Origin: Conus ventricosus
Taxonomy: Eukaryota; Mollusca; Gastropoda; Neogastropoda; Conidae
NCBI GenBank assembly: GCA_018398815.1
Contig: CM031601.1
Coordinates: 13,462,074 to 13,526,073 of the forward strand
Direction: 5' to 3'
Length of the DNA stretch: 64,000 bases
Made by a program: the position numbers and the translations under genes. Of this stretch, positions 44,594 to 58,200 are shown one piece after another; the stretch's first letter is position 1; each line of letters starts with the position of its first letter. The notes below the pieces were generated by a model. The model was not told the DNA's origin and did not search any database. It saw only the letters and a program-made list of their open reading frames with translations.

Positions 44594-45323
44594 TTATAAG
44601 GGGCACGGGGGGCACGTGCCCCCCTCCGATTTTGGAGGGGGGGCACAAGTATACCTGTGCCGCCCCCCCCCCCCTCCTCCTGAGGAATAAAATATATATA
44701 TTGAAGACGATCTGCTTTATTTGAGTCTTTTCCTCACACGCATCGACTCCTGTCAGCGTCATTCGTTCAGTAGACATCATAATGTGGCAGCTGATCTCAA
44801 AGACAGCACTAAGACTTATCCCTCTTGGCGTTTTTTTCTGCGACGGAGAGTGGCATCAGAATAGATCTATTTTCACTTCAGCCAATGCTTCCAGATTGAA
44901 GTCACCCCTTGGAAAGCATGGCTGCGGCCGACGGTGATAATCAAGGCTTTTGTGCCAGCACTTTATCGGTGAGTTCTGTTTTGTTTTTATCAATTTTTGA
45001 GTTCATTAGAAACTTACAATGAAAATATGGCACAGTTGACACCATTAGGCAAAGAATTTCAATGCCGGTCGGTGCCACACGGCGCACTACCTACCAGACT
45101 GTCGGCGGTGCTACGTGATACGGCACCACCTGGGGGGGGGGGGGGGATGCCTTACTCAGATTGCACAGATTGCACCATTTTGCTTCTCTTTTTTCAAATA
45201 TTTTCCGGGGGGGCATGCCCCCGGACCCCCTAGCAAGCTAGACGCTTCGCGCCGTCGGCTTCGCGCGAAGCGTGTGCCCCCCCCCCCCCCCCCCCCCCCT
45301 CTGAAAATCTTCCTACGCGCCTG
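44594..45323. mobile_element. non-autonomous DNA transposon candidate, hAT-like
   Basis: The right end, read on the minus strand, begins CAGGCGCGTAGGAAGATTTT, close to the CAGGGGCGTAG start common in hAT-type elements. A G/C homopolymer block and palindromic GC-rich sequence (GCTTCGCGCGAAGC, AGCAAGCT) follow. The left end (44599-44680) is also G/C-homopolymer-rich with GGGGGGCACGTGCCCCCC. The middle has no recognisable transposase. I found no matching 8-bp target duplication, so the left boundary is unsure. Confidence 0.45.
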
Positions 45324-45394
45324 ATGCGTATAGTGTACATCTGGTTTCAAAAACCATCTTACCGATTGGAGGCCTGTGTAAAAAAAGCTAAGCG

Positions 45395-45765
45395 ACACCA
45401 AGACAGTGAAGACTGCTGACTGCTTGGTGTTTCACTGTGGGATCAACGATCTAAAAGGAAAAGATCCAAGGACAGTCGTGTCAGAGATGTCTGCACTTGT
45501 AAAACAAGCAAAAGCAAATCATCCAAACACCAAGATTGTTGTTAGTAGAGTGGCCCCAGTGAAGGATCGACATCTGCAAAGCAAGCGGAAGATGTTCAAC
45601 GCCCTACTCCTTGCAGAGCTCCCAATGCACAACGTGTCCCTTCTGTCCCATGAGAACTTGAACTCGACGACAACAGGCTGATGAAGGACTCCATCCACCC
45701 GTCAGACAGGGGCACCAGCATCCTCGCTGGCAACTTGGGGCGTCACGTCCACCGCATCTTTTGGG
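45395..45765 (+). pseudogene. LINE ORF1 SGNH/GDSL-type esterase domain
   Basis: The frame at 45406-45681 reads DCLVFHCGINDLKGKDP (SGNH block III, G-x-N-D) and IVVSRVAPVKDRHLQSK. After an apparent one-base shift near 45660, the next frame reads LMKDSIHPSDRGTSILAGNL (block V, D-x-x-H). Esterase domains of this type occur in ORF1 of CR1-clade LINEs, so it is probably a retrotransposon remnant rather than a host lipase. The block I Ser region is missing because the DNA transposon sequence ends 70 bp upstream. Downstream reading to about 45960 is uncharacterised. Confidence 0.7.
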
Positions 45766-45999
45766 AACGGCCCCACTGGAGGCGCTCTCAATACCCTGTC
45801 GGTGGACATGGTTTCATGTGGTCATCGGGGACCATCCTGCAACGGCTACAGGCCTGCGCGCATCCCCAGAGTGCCTTTCCCCTGGTGCTCTCGACAACCT
45901 TGAGTCCCCATCTTTCAACCTTATTGACTTTGCCCAACGTCTGTTTATAACGTTTTATTCTACCACTTATTATGAAACATGTTGACAAATATATTACTG

Positions 46000-48900
46000 T
46001 TCTGCAAATGCAACTGTAGATCCATCGTTAAAAATCTACTTCATTTTGAGAACTACATTTATTCCAACAACTTTTGTATTTTGGCTTTGCAGTCATTATG
46101 TAGAACCAAGTAAATTACCTCAATTCAAGGGATTCTACAACCCTCCTCTATATAACTGTAGTACATCAACTAAAGAGTTCAGACTGCAATAATGTTAGAT
46201 CAGATCTTAATTATAGATCTTTGAAGTTAGACCTCAATTCAACAGCTAAAGATAAAGAAGAATTTTGTTATTACCGGGTTATCATTAAAAATGAGCAAAG
46301 ATTCTAGTATAAATATACTTTCTGTACATTATTCAAATGGCCCAAACACAGATAATTCAGACTGGATAAGACACCTTCCTTCTTCAGAAAAAAATTGGAT
46401 CATATTGGGAGATTTTCAATGCACATTCTCCGTTTTGGGAACCAGATTGCTCTGTCACAACATGTAATCGCTTTGTTTAAAATATTGTGGATTCTAAATT
46501 AGTTTTATTGAATGATGGAGGTATAAGAAGAGTTCCTGATGTTTCAAATCATAGGCCAACCTCTATTGACTTAACATTAGTAACTCCTGATATATCTCTG
46601 AATGCTAGTTGGATAACAGAAGACACATTAGGAAGTGATCATTTCCCTATTGTTCTTACATTAGATGAAAAGATTCAAGATGAAGAAGAAGCTGAAGATA
46701 TGATCCCTAAGTTTTTATACAATACTGCTGACTGGAACCTCTATGAGTCAACTCTATTGTCAATAGATCATAATTCCATGGAACTTGAAGACACTGATTA
46801 TATTTTATGAGAACTTCAGAAAAGCTGTTTTATACGCTGCTGAAAAATCAATGCCAAGCGTAAATGCTATAATGATAAGAAGTACAGAGGAAATGGATGG
46901 TGGAATGCAGAATGCGCAGAAGCAGTGAGCAGTAAAAAGAAAACTTATAAAACATGGCTAAAGGACAGAACTTAAGAAACTTTTATTGCAATGAAATGTG
47001 CAAAAGTCACAGTAACAGAGTTGTGGCCAAAACAAAACGTATCTATTTCACTACTTTTTGCCATTCAAAAATATCTACATCAAAGGACATGCACAGAGTA
47101 TGGAAGAAGGTTAAAGAATTAAAGAACAGATGCCATTTACCATCATATCCCATTGAATTAGATAACAAAGCTATCCCCACATTAGCAGAAAAAGCAGAGT
47201 TATTGGTTGATGTGTTTTCAAAGAATAATTCATCATTAAGTCTTACATCAAATATAAGAAGCTACCGAGAATAGGAAGTGAATAAACATGTTTATTGTGA
47301 TCCTCCTCCAGATGAAAATCATTACTTAAATTCTTTTATAACTTTTGAGGAATTTAATGATTCATTGGCGTGTTTTACTTGCAATACCACTGCTGTTGGC
47401 ATTGACGGTATTTCATATCAATTGCTCTGCCATTTGCCTTTATCTTGGAAGCAATTACTCCACTCATTTTACCAAAAATGTTGGTTAAATGGAACTCTCC
47501 CTATCTGGAAGAGGACGGTTGTAATACCAGTTCCAAAGCAAGGTAAACGTAGATCCGAAATTGGCAGCTATCGTCCAGTAGCTTTAACATCGCAAGTTGG
47601 TGAGATATTGGAAAAAATTGTTGAACGTCGTATTTTACATTTCTGCGAACAGAACAATATTATTCCAAACAACCAAGCAGGTTTCAGGAAAGGAAGATGT
47701 ACAACTGATCATCTGGTCAAAATCACGAATCAAGTTAAAAAAAACAGTTTTCCAGAAGAAAAAGTACACTTGCTACTTTTTTTTATATTAGAAAAGCTTA
47801 TGATAGTGTACAGCATGCCCGTCTGCTTTATAAGCTAAAACATATTGGAATTAGCGGAGCAGTGTATCAATTTGTAAAATGTTTCTTGTCTGGGAGATCT
47901 ATTTGTACAAGAATTGGCGCATGTTATTCGTCATTCAAGGATATTAATATTGGAATTCCTCAAGGATCTATCATTGCTCCAATTCTATTTACTATTCTTA
48001 TTCATGATCTCCCAAACGTTCCATCTAACAATATCCATCTCGTTCAATATGCTTGATGACATTGCTATATGGATGAATGCAAACGTCAGAAAACAAACAA
48101 ATAAGAGAGTTATAACACATGTTCAAAAACTATGCCAACTTGAGCTAGATAAGTTAGATTTATACATGAAAGAAAATGTTTAGAACTTTCGCGAGAAAAG
48201 ACACAATTAGTGCTTTTTATTAATGGTGATACTCCAAAGCATCCTCCTCAGCTTGTTATGAAAGGCAACACTCTTAAATATTCAAAAACTGTTAAAAAAT
48301 TTTAGGAGTCTATTTAACCCCTAAGTTAAAGTGGCGATATCATATTGAACACATAATAAGTAAAGCGAGACAAAGATTAAATTTTCTCAAAATAATTAAT
48401 ACTCAGTCATGGGGACAATTAAGATACTCAAACACTTTGACACCTTGCTACCAGTTTAGTTCGATCGAAATTAACTTGTGGTCAAGAGGTTTATTTCTCA
48501 GCTCCAGAGACGCTGCTAAAATTTTTTACAAAGCATAGATAGTAAGGCTGTTAAGTTGGCACTTGGTGTGCCAGTACACACAAATACGCTCAAAACATAC
48601 AGAGCAGCTAATCTGTTAACTCTTGAGGACCAGCGGAAGTTGGCCACCGCAAAGTATGTGACTAGATGTCTTTCAGTTTCTAATTCAGTGACAAATGACA
48701 TTTTTCTTGACTCAAGACAGGATTTCCGAAAAGAGCGCAAAACATGTCATATTTTCAACCTATTAGAAACTATACAGATGATCTTTTTAAGAGTTGTGAC
48801 ATTGATATTACATTAATTTCAAGTAGTCCCATAATACCCGTTATTCCTTAATGGGAGCATATTTCTGCTAGATTTGATACAGATTATACAACTCTAAAAA

Positions 48901-49770
48901 AAAAAAAGAGGATAACATCAATTTTATATCCGTTGAAGCAAAAGAACATCTAGAAAATAAGTATCCGAATCATTTAAAGATTTTTACAGATGGTTCAGTT
49001 TTGGAATCATACACAGGGCCTGGATTTGCTATTCCTGCTTTGAAGATAAGAAAGTCATTTTGTCTAGGAAAAGGTTTTTCTGTATTTACTGCAGAACTAT
49101 ATGCAATTCTTATGGCCTTATCCTTCATAGCTGATATTGATACTGCAATTTATAGCATTTTACTTTGTGTTGACTCAAAATCTGTTCTTTACAGTCTGCA
49201 AAACTGGAATGCAAAAGTTCGAAAAGATTTGATATTTGATGTAAAATACTTAATACATTCATTTATATGTAAAGGTATTAATGCAGAATTTTGTTGGATT
49301 CCATCTCACTGTGGTATTTGGGGGAATGAAATGGCTGATAGATCAGCGAAAGAAGGAGCTATTAGAAAATATCCTGATAGTACACTAAAATTAGAAAAAT
49401 ATGAAATGAATTCGATGTTAGAAAGTAGTATAATGACAGAAATGCTCCCTTCAAAGTCAAAAATATTACCGTGTTCAAGATCCTTGTCTAGTCTCGTTTA
49501 CAAAATTCGATTAAATTCATGGAAGACTAAATTTTCAAAAAATGTAGAATGTGCTTGTGGTCATCCTATATTAATTGAACATAAAATTTCTTTTTGATTG
49601 CCCATTGCTATCCCTGTTATACAACATATCTGGGATAGATGTAGCAAAAATGGGATCTTTAAATGATATAATCTACAGCGAAGAAATGATACAAATTGCA
49701 TCAGTTTTATCCAGCACTATACTTGCAATTTTATTGTAAACATTAAATCATTTATTGTTATTATTATTAT
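46000..49770 (+). mobile_element. I/Nimb-like LINE ORF2 with RNase H, degenerate
   Basis: Endonuclease pieces are at 46007-46660 (WNCRSIVKNL, NAHSPFWEPDCS, SIDLTLVTPDIS, GSDHFPIVLTL). The RT region is at 47278-48180: GIDGISYQLL, WKRTVVIPVPKQGKRRSEI, SYRPVALTSQVGEILEKIVE, NQAGFRKGRCTTDHL, GIPQGSIIAPILF. At the YADD box the frame breaks around QYA and DDIAIWMN. RNase H is at 48975-49380: FTDGSVLES, AELYAILMAL, CVDSKSVLYSLQ, ADRSAKEGA, with the D, E, D, D carboxylates present. The C-terminal CACGHPILIEHK motif (49550-49585) follows. ATT repeats near 49755-49772 may be the tail. RNase H after RT places it in the I superfamily. Many frameshifts and stops. Confidence 0.9.
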
Positions 49771-49799
49771 TCATATGTAGCCCTTCACACATGAATGCA

Positions 49800-49808
49800 T
49801 ATTCACAC

Positions 49809-49863
<55 letters not shown>

Positions 49864-50060
49864 ACTCTACACACACACGCACATCACATGCATACGCACA
49901 GTACACACACACACACACACACACACACCACTCTACACACACACGCACACACATGCATACGCACAGTACACACACACAAACACACGCACACACACACGCA
50001 CACACACACACACGCACACACACACTCACACACGCGCGTGCGCTCGCAAACACAGACACA
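49800..50060. repeat. (CA)n compound microsatellite
   Basis: CA repeats contain a duplicated segment with CCACTCTACACACACACGCA (49861-49880 and 49928-49947). It separates the plus-strand I-like LINE from the minus-strand Tx1-like LINE. Confidence 0.95.
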
Positions 50061-50089
50061 AACTCTTGCACAGCCGCTTTATTATTATT

Positions 50090-53000
50090 TTTTTTTTTAA
50101 TTCACAAACGGGCCATGGGAGGCATGGAAACAATACAAAAAATACAATCAATATTCAAGTACTTAGGGCGTCATGAGGCCACATCAAGGAAATACTCTAA
50201 TTTCACGATCAATCTGCCAAAGCACAGTAACAATCGCTTTACAGTCTCTGGTCTATATACGTTTATGGTACCATGAACATTAGTTCAAATGATAATAATA
50301 AATTTTACAGTTTATAAGACATGAATACCAAGCTTTTCTTATGATAAGAACTTTGCTCACAAATTTAAATGATGACTGTGTAGTGATTATCATATTTTGT
50401 GCAAGATTTCCTTTTCAGCCCCACTGTCGTCAGATCATAATAAAGAAGTTAGTGATAGCTAGGTTGCTTCTAAACGAAGATCTCCATTGCAACCAGCACT
50501 CGTATCACATGTTTGTTTGTTTGTTTTTTTTGACAATGAAGTTTTTCCTTAATCTGTAATAATAAAAGGTATATACGATTCCCACATTTTTTCAAATCGT
50601 GTCAGGCAATTAATTTTGGCTATATATTCTTCAATTTTAAACTTTCCTGATAGTCGTTTCCTAAATACACCGCACATTGGAACACATTTGTTTTGTTTAC
50701 ATTGAAAAATAAACCATTTTGCAAACAGAATCATTCTTTCAAATGCTTCGTCATTTTCAATCTGTTTATCAGTACCTAAAATTACGAAATTTTCGGTCAA
50801 ATTTAACGTCATTTTGCATTTTTCATTAATTTCATTGATGAGTTTAGTCCAGAATGATTTGATCATATTACAACCCCAAAATAAGTGTCTTATAGATTCC
50901 TTTTCTGTGTGGCAAAAAGTACAAGAATTATCGTCAACCACACCCATTTCTTTCAATATAATATTTGTACCAAGAATTTGATGTACGATCCTCATTTGAA
51001 ACCATTTCAATTTCACTTCATAAATTTTGTGTATCTTTTTGAAAACATTTTGCCAAATTATTTCGCCTTCCAATGTATTATTCCATTTTTTTACAACAGT
51101 TAGGAGCTGGGCTATCGTCTATTAATATGCGATAATAAAGGTTCATACCTTTACAACTCGATAAAATCGTTTTCAGGGCGCATGGCAGGTCAGACTTGCT
51201 ATTATTTTCTAAAACGATATTATATTTAATCATATATTGTCGAATACATGATGTATATCCACCGTACGTCAAAAAGTCAATGCTGACCTGGAAACGACGG
51301 TTGAACTCAGCTAAAGACAAAAATCTTCCGTCTATATTCACAAAATCTGCAATGCAAGGAACGCCATTTGCTGTCCAGTTCGTTGATTGAATAACTTTGT
51401 TTCCACATTTAAAGCGTTCATTGTACAGGAATGGTTCGGCTAGTAAATCTGTACTTGTTTTAGGTTGTACTTTCTTCCAAAACAGATGGTATGCACTGAA
51501 AACATGTTTCCAAAATAAGTTATCCGTTTTTTAAGATTAACACACAATGGTCCATACATATCTAGTTTATTTAATATGGGATATAACTCAATACAAATAC
51601 TTTTCCAGTTATGCTTAGAATAATACAATTTTCGTATCCATGTGATTTTAGCAGACATTAAATATGTCTTAACTTCAGGTACATTCAAACCACCATCTTT
51701 TACACTTTTAACTGTTGTCTTCCTATTAATTCTGTCTTGTTTTCCATTCCACACAAATCTGAAACACGCTTTCTGGAGATCTGCCATGAAATCATCAGGT
51801 GGGTTAGGCAACAAAATCCACAGATGTATCAGTTTTGAAAGAATCAAAGATTTCAGAACAGCCACCCTTCCCAGCGGAGTAATATTTCTCTTGGACCAAA
51901 TTTTAAACAAAGCTATCACTTCTTCAAATGTATCATTATAATTAATTGCCTCGCAATGCTTTAGATCGTTTGTTAGCCAAATTCCCAGTATCTTAAATCT
52001 GTCTGAGTTCCAGTTTATTTTCAGATGTGGTAAATACCTTTTAGTTGATTTTCTCATGGATCCTAGCCATATTGCTTGAGTTTTATCTACATTGATGTGT
52101 AATCCAGAGTACTGTCCAAATATTTCCACCGTTTGCATACTTTGTTCAAAAGATTTTCTGTCTCCTATGTTCATTAACTGAGTGTCATCAGCGTACTGAG
52201 AAATTTTATGGTCTGTTTCATTAATAAAAATCCCCTTTATATCTTTGTTTTCACGAATCATTATTGCCATTATCTCAGCACATAAAATAAATAAATAGGG
52301 AGAGATGGGGTCCCCTTGTCTACATCCGCATTGGACAGTCAACCATTCCGTTACCTGACCATTGACTATAACAGTCGACTTTGTGTTTTTATAAAATGTT
52401 TGAATCCACCTTAAACCGTTCTCAGAAAACCAAAAGCTCTAAGAACTTTATACATAAATTGCCAATTTAAAGAATCAAATGCCTTCTCAAAATCTAAACA
52501 AATCAACACCCCCGGTAAGGATTTATCTTTCAGATAGTGAATTAAATCATAAATAAGCCTTACATTATCACCAATATAACGGTTTGCCATAAAGCCTGTT
52601 TAACCCTCATGAATGACTGAAGGTAATACGGCTTTAATTCTATTGGCAATACAGGATGAACCAATTTTATATATAACATTAAGAAGGAAATGGGTCTCCA
52701 ATTTTTTATATATTGTTTAGGTTTGTCGTCCTTTGGTATGCAGACTATTATTCCTTCTCTCTGGGTATGGGAGAGTTCACCATCTTTCAAACTATCATTT
52801 AATGCTCTCACAATAAAAGGGCCAAGGTCTTTCCAAATGAATTTAAAGAATTCAGCATTGAATCCATCAGTCCCTGGACTTTTATGATTTGCCATATTTT
52901 TCAAAGCAAATGCTGCCTCATCAAGTGTAATGTCACCTTCCAGTGATTGTGCTTCATCTAGTGTTAATTTAGGTACATCATTAATTAAATTCTCAATTTG

Positions 53001-54253
53001 ACATTCTTTCACTTTTCTTTCAGAATAAAGTGTTTGAAAAAAAGAATGCACTTCCCTTCGTATTTCACATTGGTCTTGCAACACATTCCCATCTTTATCC
53101 ACAAGATTAGTCATTGTTTTGCTCACATAATTCCTTTTCTCCAGCGAACAAAAATACGGTGTGATCTTTTCCCCTTCTGCAATCCATCTGGCCCTAGATC
53201 TTATCATTACTCCTTCCATTTTCTTTTTACGCAATGCTTCGAGTTCATCATTCTTGTTTTAATAATTTCAGATCTTCATCAGTTTTACGTTCAATTTTCT
53301 CTAAACGCTGTATGTCTTTAATACAAGCATCTTCCCTTTGTTGATCGACTTTCTTTTTCATGGTAGCGAAAGCAATGGTTTTGGCACGGATTTTCATCAG
53401 CAGAAAGTCCAGAAAAATTTTGTCCTAAACGGTAAACTGAATATCAAATATTGAATTATTTTCTAACATATTTTCGTTCGTGTCTGCGACTGCATACTCT
53501 CTTATGACAGAATAAATGAGTTCCTTAGTTTCCTTGACATATTGACTATCCCTTAAAAGTGAACTGTTAAACTTCCAAAACGTATTTCGTTTTTCAGTTT
53601 TACCAAACTTGAGTTGCAAATAAACCATTGAATGGTCTGTCCTGTAACCCGGGTGAATGTCTATTTTATTTACATACCAGATTAGGTAGTCGGATAAAAG
53701 AAAAAAATCAAGTCTACTCTGCTTAAGCGGATTGGGTTTTCTCCATGTGTAACGCTTAGCGTCAGGGTTTTCGTCTCGCCAAATATCTGTCAATTCTAAC
53801 TCCGACATCATTGCTTCTACTTGTTCCTTTGCTTTAGGATTATTTATTTGCTTGTAATTGTAATAATCTATTCTTGGATCCAGAACCAAATTCCAATCGC
53901 CAACCGCAATTACATTTTGTTATTGTATTTTTTAATTAGAACTGTTAAATGTTTATAGAAGCTGGGATCATCCTTATTGGGACCGTATACATTTACCAGA
54001 ATGATTTTTGTGTTCATGGTTCTAAAACATACAATAATATAATTACCATTGTCATCTCTTACAACTTCATCGATCGTGAATTCAAAATTGTTGTTAAACA
54101 TGACCGCTACACCTCTAGAGTTTGATTTATATGAGGCAAAATAACATTTATACCCCCATTCCGAATAAACATATTTTCCAATTTAGATTCTAAGTGGGTA
54201 TCTTGTAGGCAATATATCGAGAACTGTTTCTGCCTCAAAAAAATGAAAAACAT
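50090..54253 (-). mobile_element. Tx1/L1-like LINE ORF2 (major part)
   Basis: Reading leftwards, the endonuclease at 54253-53425 includes YCLQDTHLESK, ILVNVYGPNKDDPS, WNLVLDPRIDYY, SRLDFFLLSD and YRTDHSMVYL. RT is at 53234-51440: NHKSPGTDGFNAEFF, IIVCIPKDDKPKQYIKNWRP, CGCRQGDPISPYLFILCAEI, SQYADDTQLM (catalytic ADD retained), GLHINVDKTQAIWLG. The C-terminal region (51341-50549) has NSCTFCHTEKESIRHLFWGC, a C-x2-C-H-C motif. Five or more frame breaks occur. The 3' UTR runs to an A-rich tail, seen as a plus-strand T-run at about 50085-50098. The extreme N-terminus lies at 59085-59156, across a gypsy insertion. The clade is inferred from the QGDPISPYLF and DGGLNVPEV signatures. Confidence 0.9.
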
Positions 54254-54422
54254 TGTAGTGTATGCTGTTTTAAGCACGGACTGTACCGGAACGGTATACC
54301 AGCTTCGGCTCTGCATGATGGCGGCGACCGCATCTGTATCTTCATGTACTTAGCAAATAAAGTCCATATCTTTGGAATCAAGCACCGCCTTTACCTTATT
54401 GAGTGTGCGGCATACCATTACA
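54254..54422 (+). repeat. 5' LTR of gypsy element 1
   Basis: 169 bp, TGTAGTG at the start and CATTACA at the end, giving an imperfect 7-bp terminal inversion. It contains an AATAAA hexamer in GCAAATAAAGTCC. It differs from the 3' LTR at CTTCATGTACT versus CTTCGTGTACT. Confidence 0.95.
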
Positions 54423-54440
54423 TGGTGTCAGAAGTGTAGA
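54423..54440 (+). other. primer-binding region
   Basis: TGGTGTCAGAAGTG lies directly after the LTR, as expected for the tRNA primer site. TGG is complementary to the universal CCA tRNA end. The tRNA species is not identified. Confidence 0.65.
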
Positions 54441-54462
54441 AGTAGAGAAGAAACCCACGACC

Positions 54463-55161
54463 ATGGCAGAGACTGTCATCGTAAGGACACCAGATCCGCT
54501 CTGTGTCAACAGCAGCAACCCCAGTGCTGAATGGAGCAAGTGGAAGATGAAGTTCAACATCTTTCTTCAGGCTACTGGCGCAACAACAAAGCCCAACGTC
54601 GTCAAGGTAGGACTTCTCCTAAACCACATCGGCGATGAAGGCATCGAAATCTATTCGAATTTTGCCTACCTACCAGCCAGAGACAACCCTGAAAATGCTG
54701 ACGAAAGGCTCCCAGCAGAAGACCAAAATGACTACGCAACCGTCCTGCGTAAGTACGACGAATTTTTTAACCGTCGCGACCCCCAATTGATGCTGAGGGA
54801 ACAGTTCGGGTATAATCTGCGTAGAGAACCGTCCCAGACATTCGATGCATGGCTACGCACTGTAAAAGAAAAAGCTAGTGCATGCAAATTTGACAACGTC
54901 GACACGATGGTTAGAGACAAATTGGTATTCTCTTGCCATGACGACATTGCAAAGATGAAGCTGTATGACGTGGGAGCTGGACTCACCCTTCAGAAAACAG
55001 TTGAAACTCTTTCTATGAGAGAACTGACGAAGAAAAACTGGCAAACACGAAGTCGGCAACAGTGGACGCCCTGCAGGCTGCAGAAAAGGCGAAAGGGTCA
55101 TTGTCGCACAAAAACGGCCACAATCAAACGGCACGCAGTCATCCAACTGGAGGGTCAGTGA
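54463..55161 (+). pseudogene. gypsy element 1 gag
   Basis: The start is placed at the ATG at 54463 (MAETVIVRTPDPL), because the upstream ATG at 54403 lies in the LTR. It has capsid-type features such as WSKWKMKFNIFLQATGA and LREQFGYNLRREPSQTFDAW. The frame closes at 55161 after an apparent shift near 55040. The nucleocapsid continues in other frames: CGYCNRRH (about 55171-55195) and CRKCNKVGHFAIVC (55235-55276), the latter a complete CCHC knuckle. As assembled, gag and nucleocapsid are not in one frame. Confidence 0.85.
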
Positions 55162-55276
55162 AGACCAATACATGTGGTTACTGCAACCGACGACACCCTA
55201 TAGGCAAGAAAAACTGCCCTGCTGCAAAACTCACTGCAGAAAATGCAACAAAGTGGGACACTTTGCTATTGTCTGC

Positions 55277-58200
55277 AGAAGTTCCTTGGCAGTCAGAGAG
55301 GTACAAAAAGAAAACCAGCAAGTCGAAAACTACTTTGTTGGAGGTGTACAGGCGAAGACACCATCAGATCCAGGCTGTGCACATCAGACTGAAGATAGGA
55401 TCTCAGGAACTCACCTGGTGTATCGACACAGGAGCCCAAGTTTCTGTGATGCCAGACCACATCTTCAAACCAGCATATGGGAATTACACAATCCCGACCG
55501 TCAGCTCCTTGGACCTGGAGACCAGCGTCTTGAGATCAAGGGTTTCGCCTTCATCAAGCTTTCTCACGGGAAGACCCACATAAGTGAGAAAGTTTACATT
55601 GGCAAAAGCTCCAAATTACTGCTTGGTATGCCTGCAATCCAGAAACTGGGACTGATCCATGACATTCCTGGTGCATTCACCGTGCGTGCGATCCGCACTA
55701 TGCCAAGCAAAGCAAAGCATCAGACACGCCAAAGTGGGAATCAGCCTCCTCCGAAGTTCTGGTCCAAAGAAGATGTGAAGATGAAATATCCACAACTCTT
55801 TGGAAGACTGGGTGAACTCAAAAATGAACAACATATTGAGCTTAAGGACAACGCCAAAACCATTTTGTCAGACCGTACCAAGAAGAGTTCCCATCCCTCG
55901 TTGGAGAAAGTGGAAGCAGAATTGGACAGGATGGTCAGCAGCAATGTCATTGAACCAGTAGAGACACCAACAGACTGGTGTGCCCCAATCGTTGTCGTCC
56001 CAAAGCCAAATGGAGACGTCAGAATCTGCGTGGACCTGACGAAGCTGAACACAAGTGTGAAAAGAGAAATCTACGCCATGCCTTCGGTAGAGGAAACGCT
56101 GAACAAGATTGCCCATGGCAAAGTTTTCTCCAAACTTGATGCAAACTCAGGGTTTCACCAAATCAAACTGGACAAAGAGAGCTCAAAGCTTACAACTTTC
56201 ATTACTCCCTTTGGGCGCTACAGGTTCAAACGCCTTCCCAACGGCATCTCTTCAGCGCCAGAATATTTTCAAATAAAAATGGACCAAATTCTTCAAGGGC
56301 TTGAGGAGTACTGTGTCACATAGATGACATCCTTGTCTTTGGCAAAGACAAAGTAGACCATGATGCAAAGCTGAAGGAAGTTCTCGACCGATTGTCACAA
56401 AGCGGCGTAACCCTCAACTTGGATAAATTTGAATTTTCCATGCCCCGCCTCGAATACTTGGGACAAGTGATCGATGCAGATGGGGTGAAGAGGGATCCAG
56501 CAAAAGCCAAGGCAATCGCTGATATGAAGGAACCAGAGAATGTAGCAGAAATCCGAAGATTCCTGGGGATGGTCAACCAACTCATGAAGTTTGTACCCAA
56601 CCTGGCTGAGAAAACCAAGCCCCTGAGAGACTTACTCCGAACAGATGCAGCATGGACTTGGGGACCAGATCAGCAAAAGCCTTCAAAACCCTGAAGCAAG
56701 ATCTTGCGTCACCAGTGACTCTTGCTCTATACAGCCCAGAGCGTGAGACAGTAGTTTCAGCTGACTCAAGCAGCTACGGACTGGGGCTGTCCTTCTCCAG
56801 CGCCAGGACAATGGCATGCTTCATCCAGTCGCCTATGCAAGTCGCTCATTAAACGGCCACAGAGCAGCGGTATGCCCAGATCGAGAAGGAGGCATTGGCG
56901 ATTACCTGGAGTCTTGAACACTGGTCTGACCTGCTCATTGGCATGTTCTTCCGAGTACAGACGGACCACAAGCCCTTGGTACCTCTGTTCTCTTCCAAGC
57001 TGATTGACGAACTGCCCATTCGCATCCAGCGTTTCAGAATGAGACTGATGCGGTTTTCCTTCGAGATCTCCCACGTCCCGGGCAAGGAGCTTCATACTGC
57101 AGATGCCTTGTCAAGAGCTCCTTTGCCAACGACAGACACTAAGGACAACAACCTGACAGGCCATGTAGAGGCATACGTCAATTCTGTGCTTGTGACCATG
57201 CCAGTCAGCGACAGAAGACTGGAAGAAATTCAGGTCAGAGCTACAGAAGGACGATATCCTGCGTGTGGTCATGCATCATGTTCAGACTGGCTGGCCAGAT
57301 AAGACTAAACCCCAAATCGTCCTCTCAAGACCTACTTCAATGAGAGAGGCAGCATGTCTGTACATGATGGTCTCCTACTCCGAGGGAAGAGGCTCGTCAT
57401 CCCATCATCAGTGCAGCAAGATGTCCTTCGACACCTCCATGATGGGCATCAAGGAGTCAACAAAACAAAGGAAAATGCTGCCAACTCAGTGTGGTGGCCT
57501 GGCCTCTCCCAAGATGTCGACCAATGTGAAGACCTGTCGGAGTGCACCAAGCATCGAAAGGCTAGGGTGGAACCTATGAAGGGGACTCCATTTCCGGAGA
57601 GACCTTGGTCCAGGATTGCTGCAGATTTTTTCCAGTACAACGGCAAGCTCTTTCTGCTTGCCATTGACTACTACTCCAGAGACATCGAAATGGCCCTGGT
57701 TTCCAGTAGAGTCACAACAGCAGAAACAATAGCAAGAATGAAAAAGATCTTCAGTCGCCACGGCATCCCAGACATTGTCGTGACAGACAACGGGCCGCAG
57801 TTCACTGCAGAAGACTTCAAGTCCTTTGCACAGTCCTGGGGATTCGACCACGTCACATCATCACCCCCACTATCCCCCGTCTAATGGAGAGGTTGAACGT
57901 GCCGTTCAAACCCTCAAAGGTCTCATCAAGAAAACCAATGATGAATACCTTGGCCTCCTAATGTATAGGAATACCCCATTACCCAATGTTTTTCCCCTGC
58001 CCAGTTAAGCATGGGACGCAGACTCAAAACCAGAGTCCCATGCCACCCCAACCTCCTCTTGCCCCAGACCCCCGATTTCATGACGGTGAAGAAGAGGGAG
58101 AGAGAGTACCGTGAGAAGATGACAACCGACTACGACAGAAGACACAGGGTCATCACCCCAGAAAACCTGTCACCTGGTGATGCAGTCTGGATCCCCGACC

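Noticed and set aside
45406..45681. Host GDSL lipase gene
   Set aside because: Only two blocks are present, the neighbours are LINE and transposon relics, and the domain is known in CR1 ORF1.
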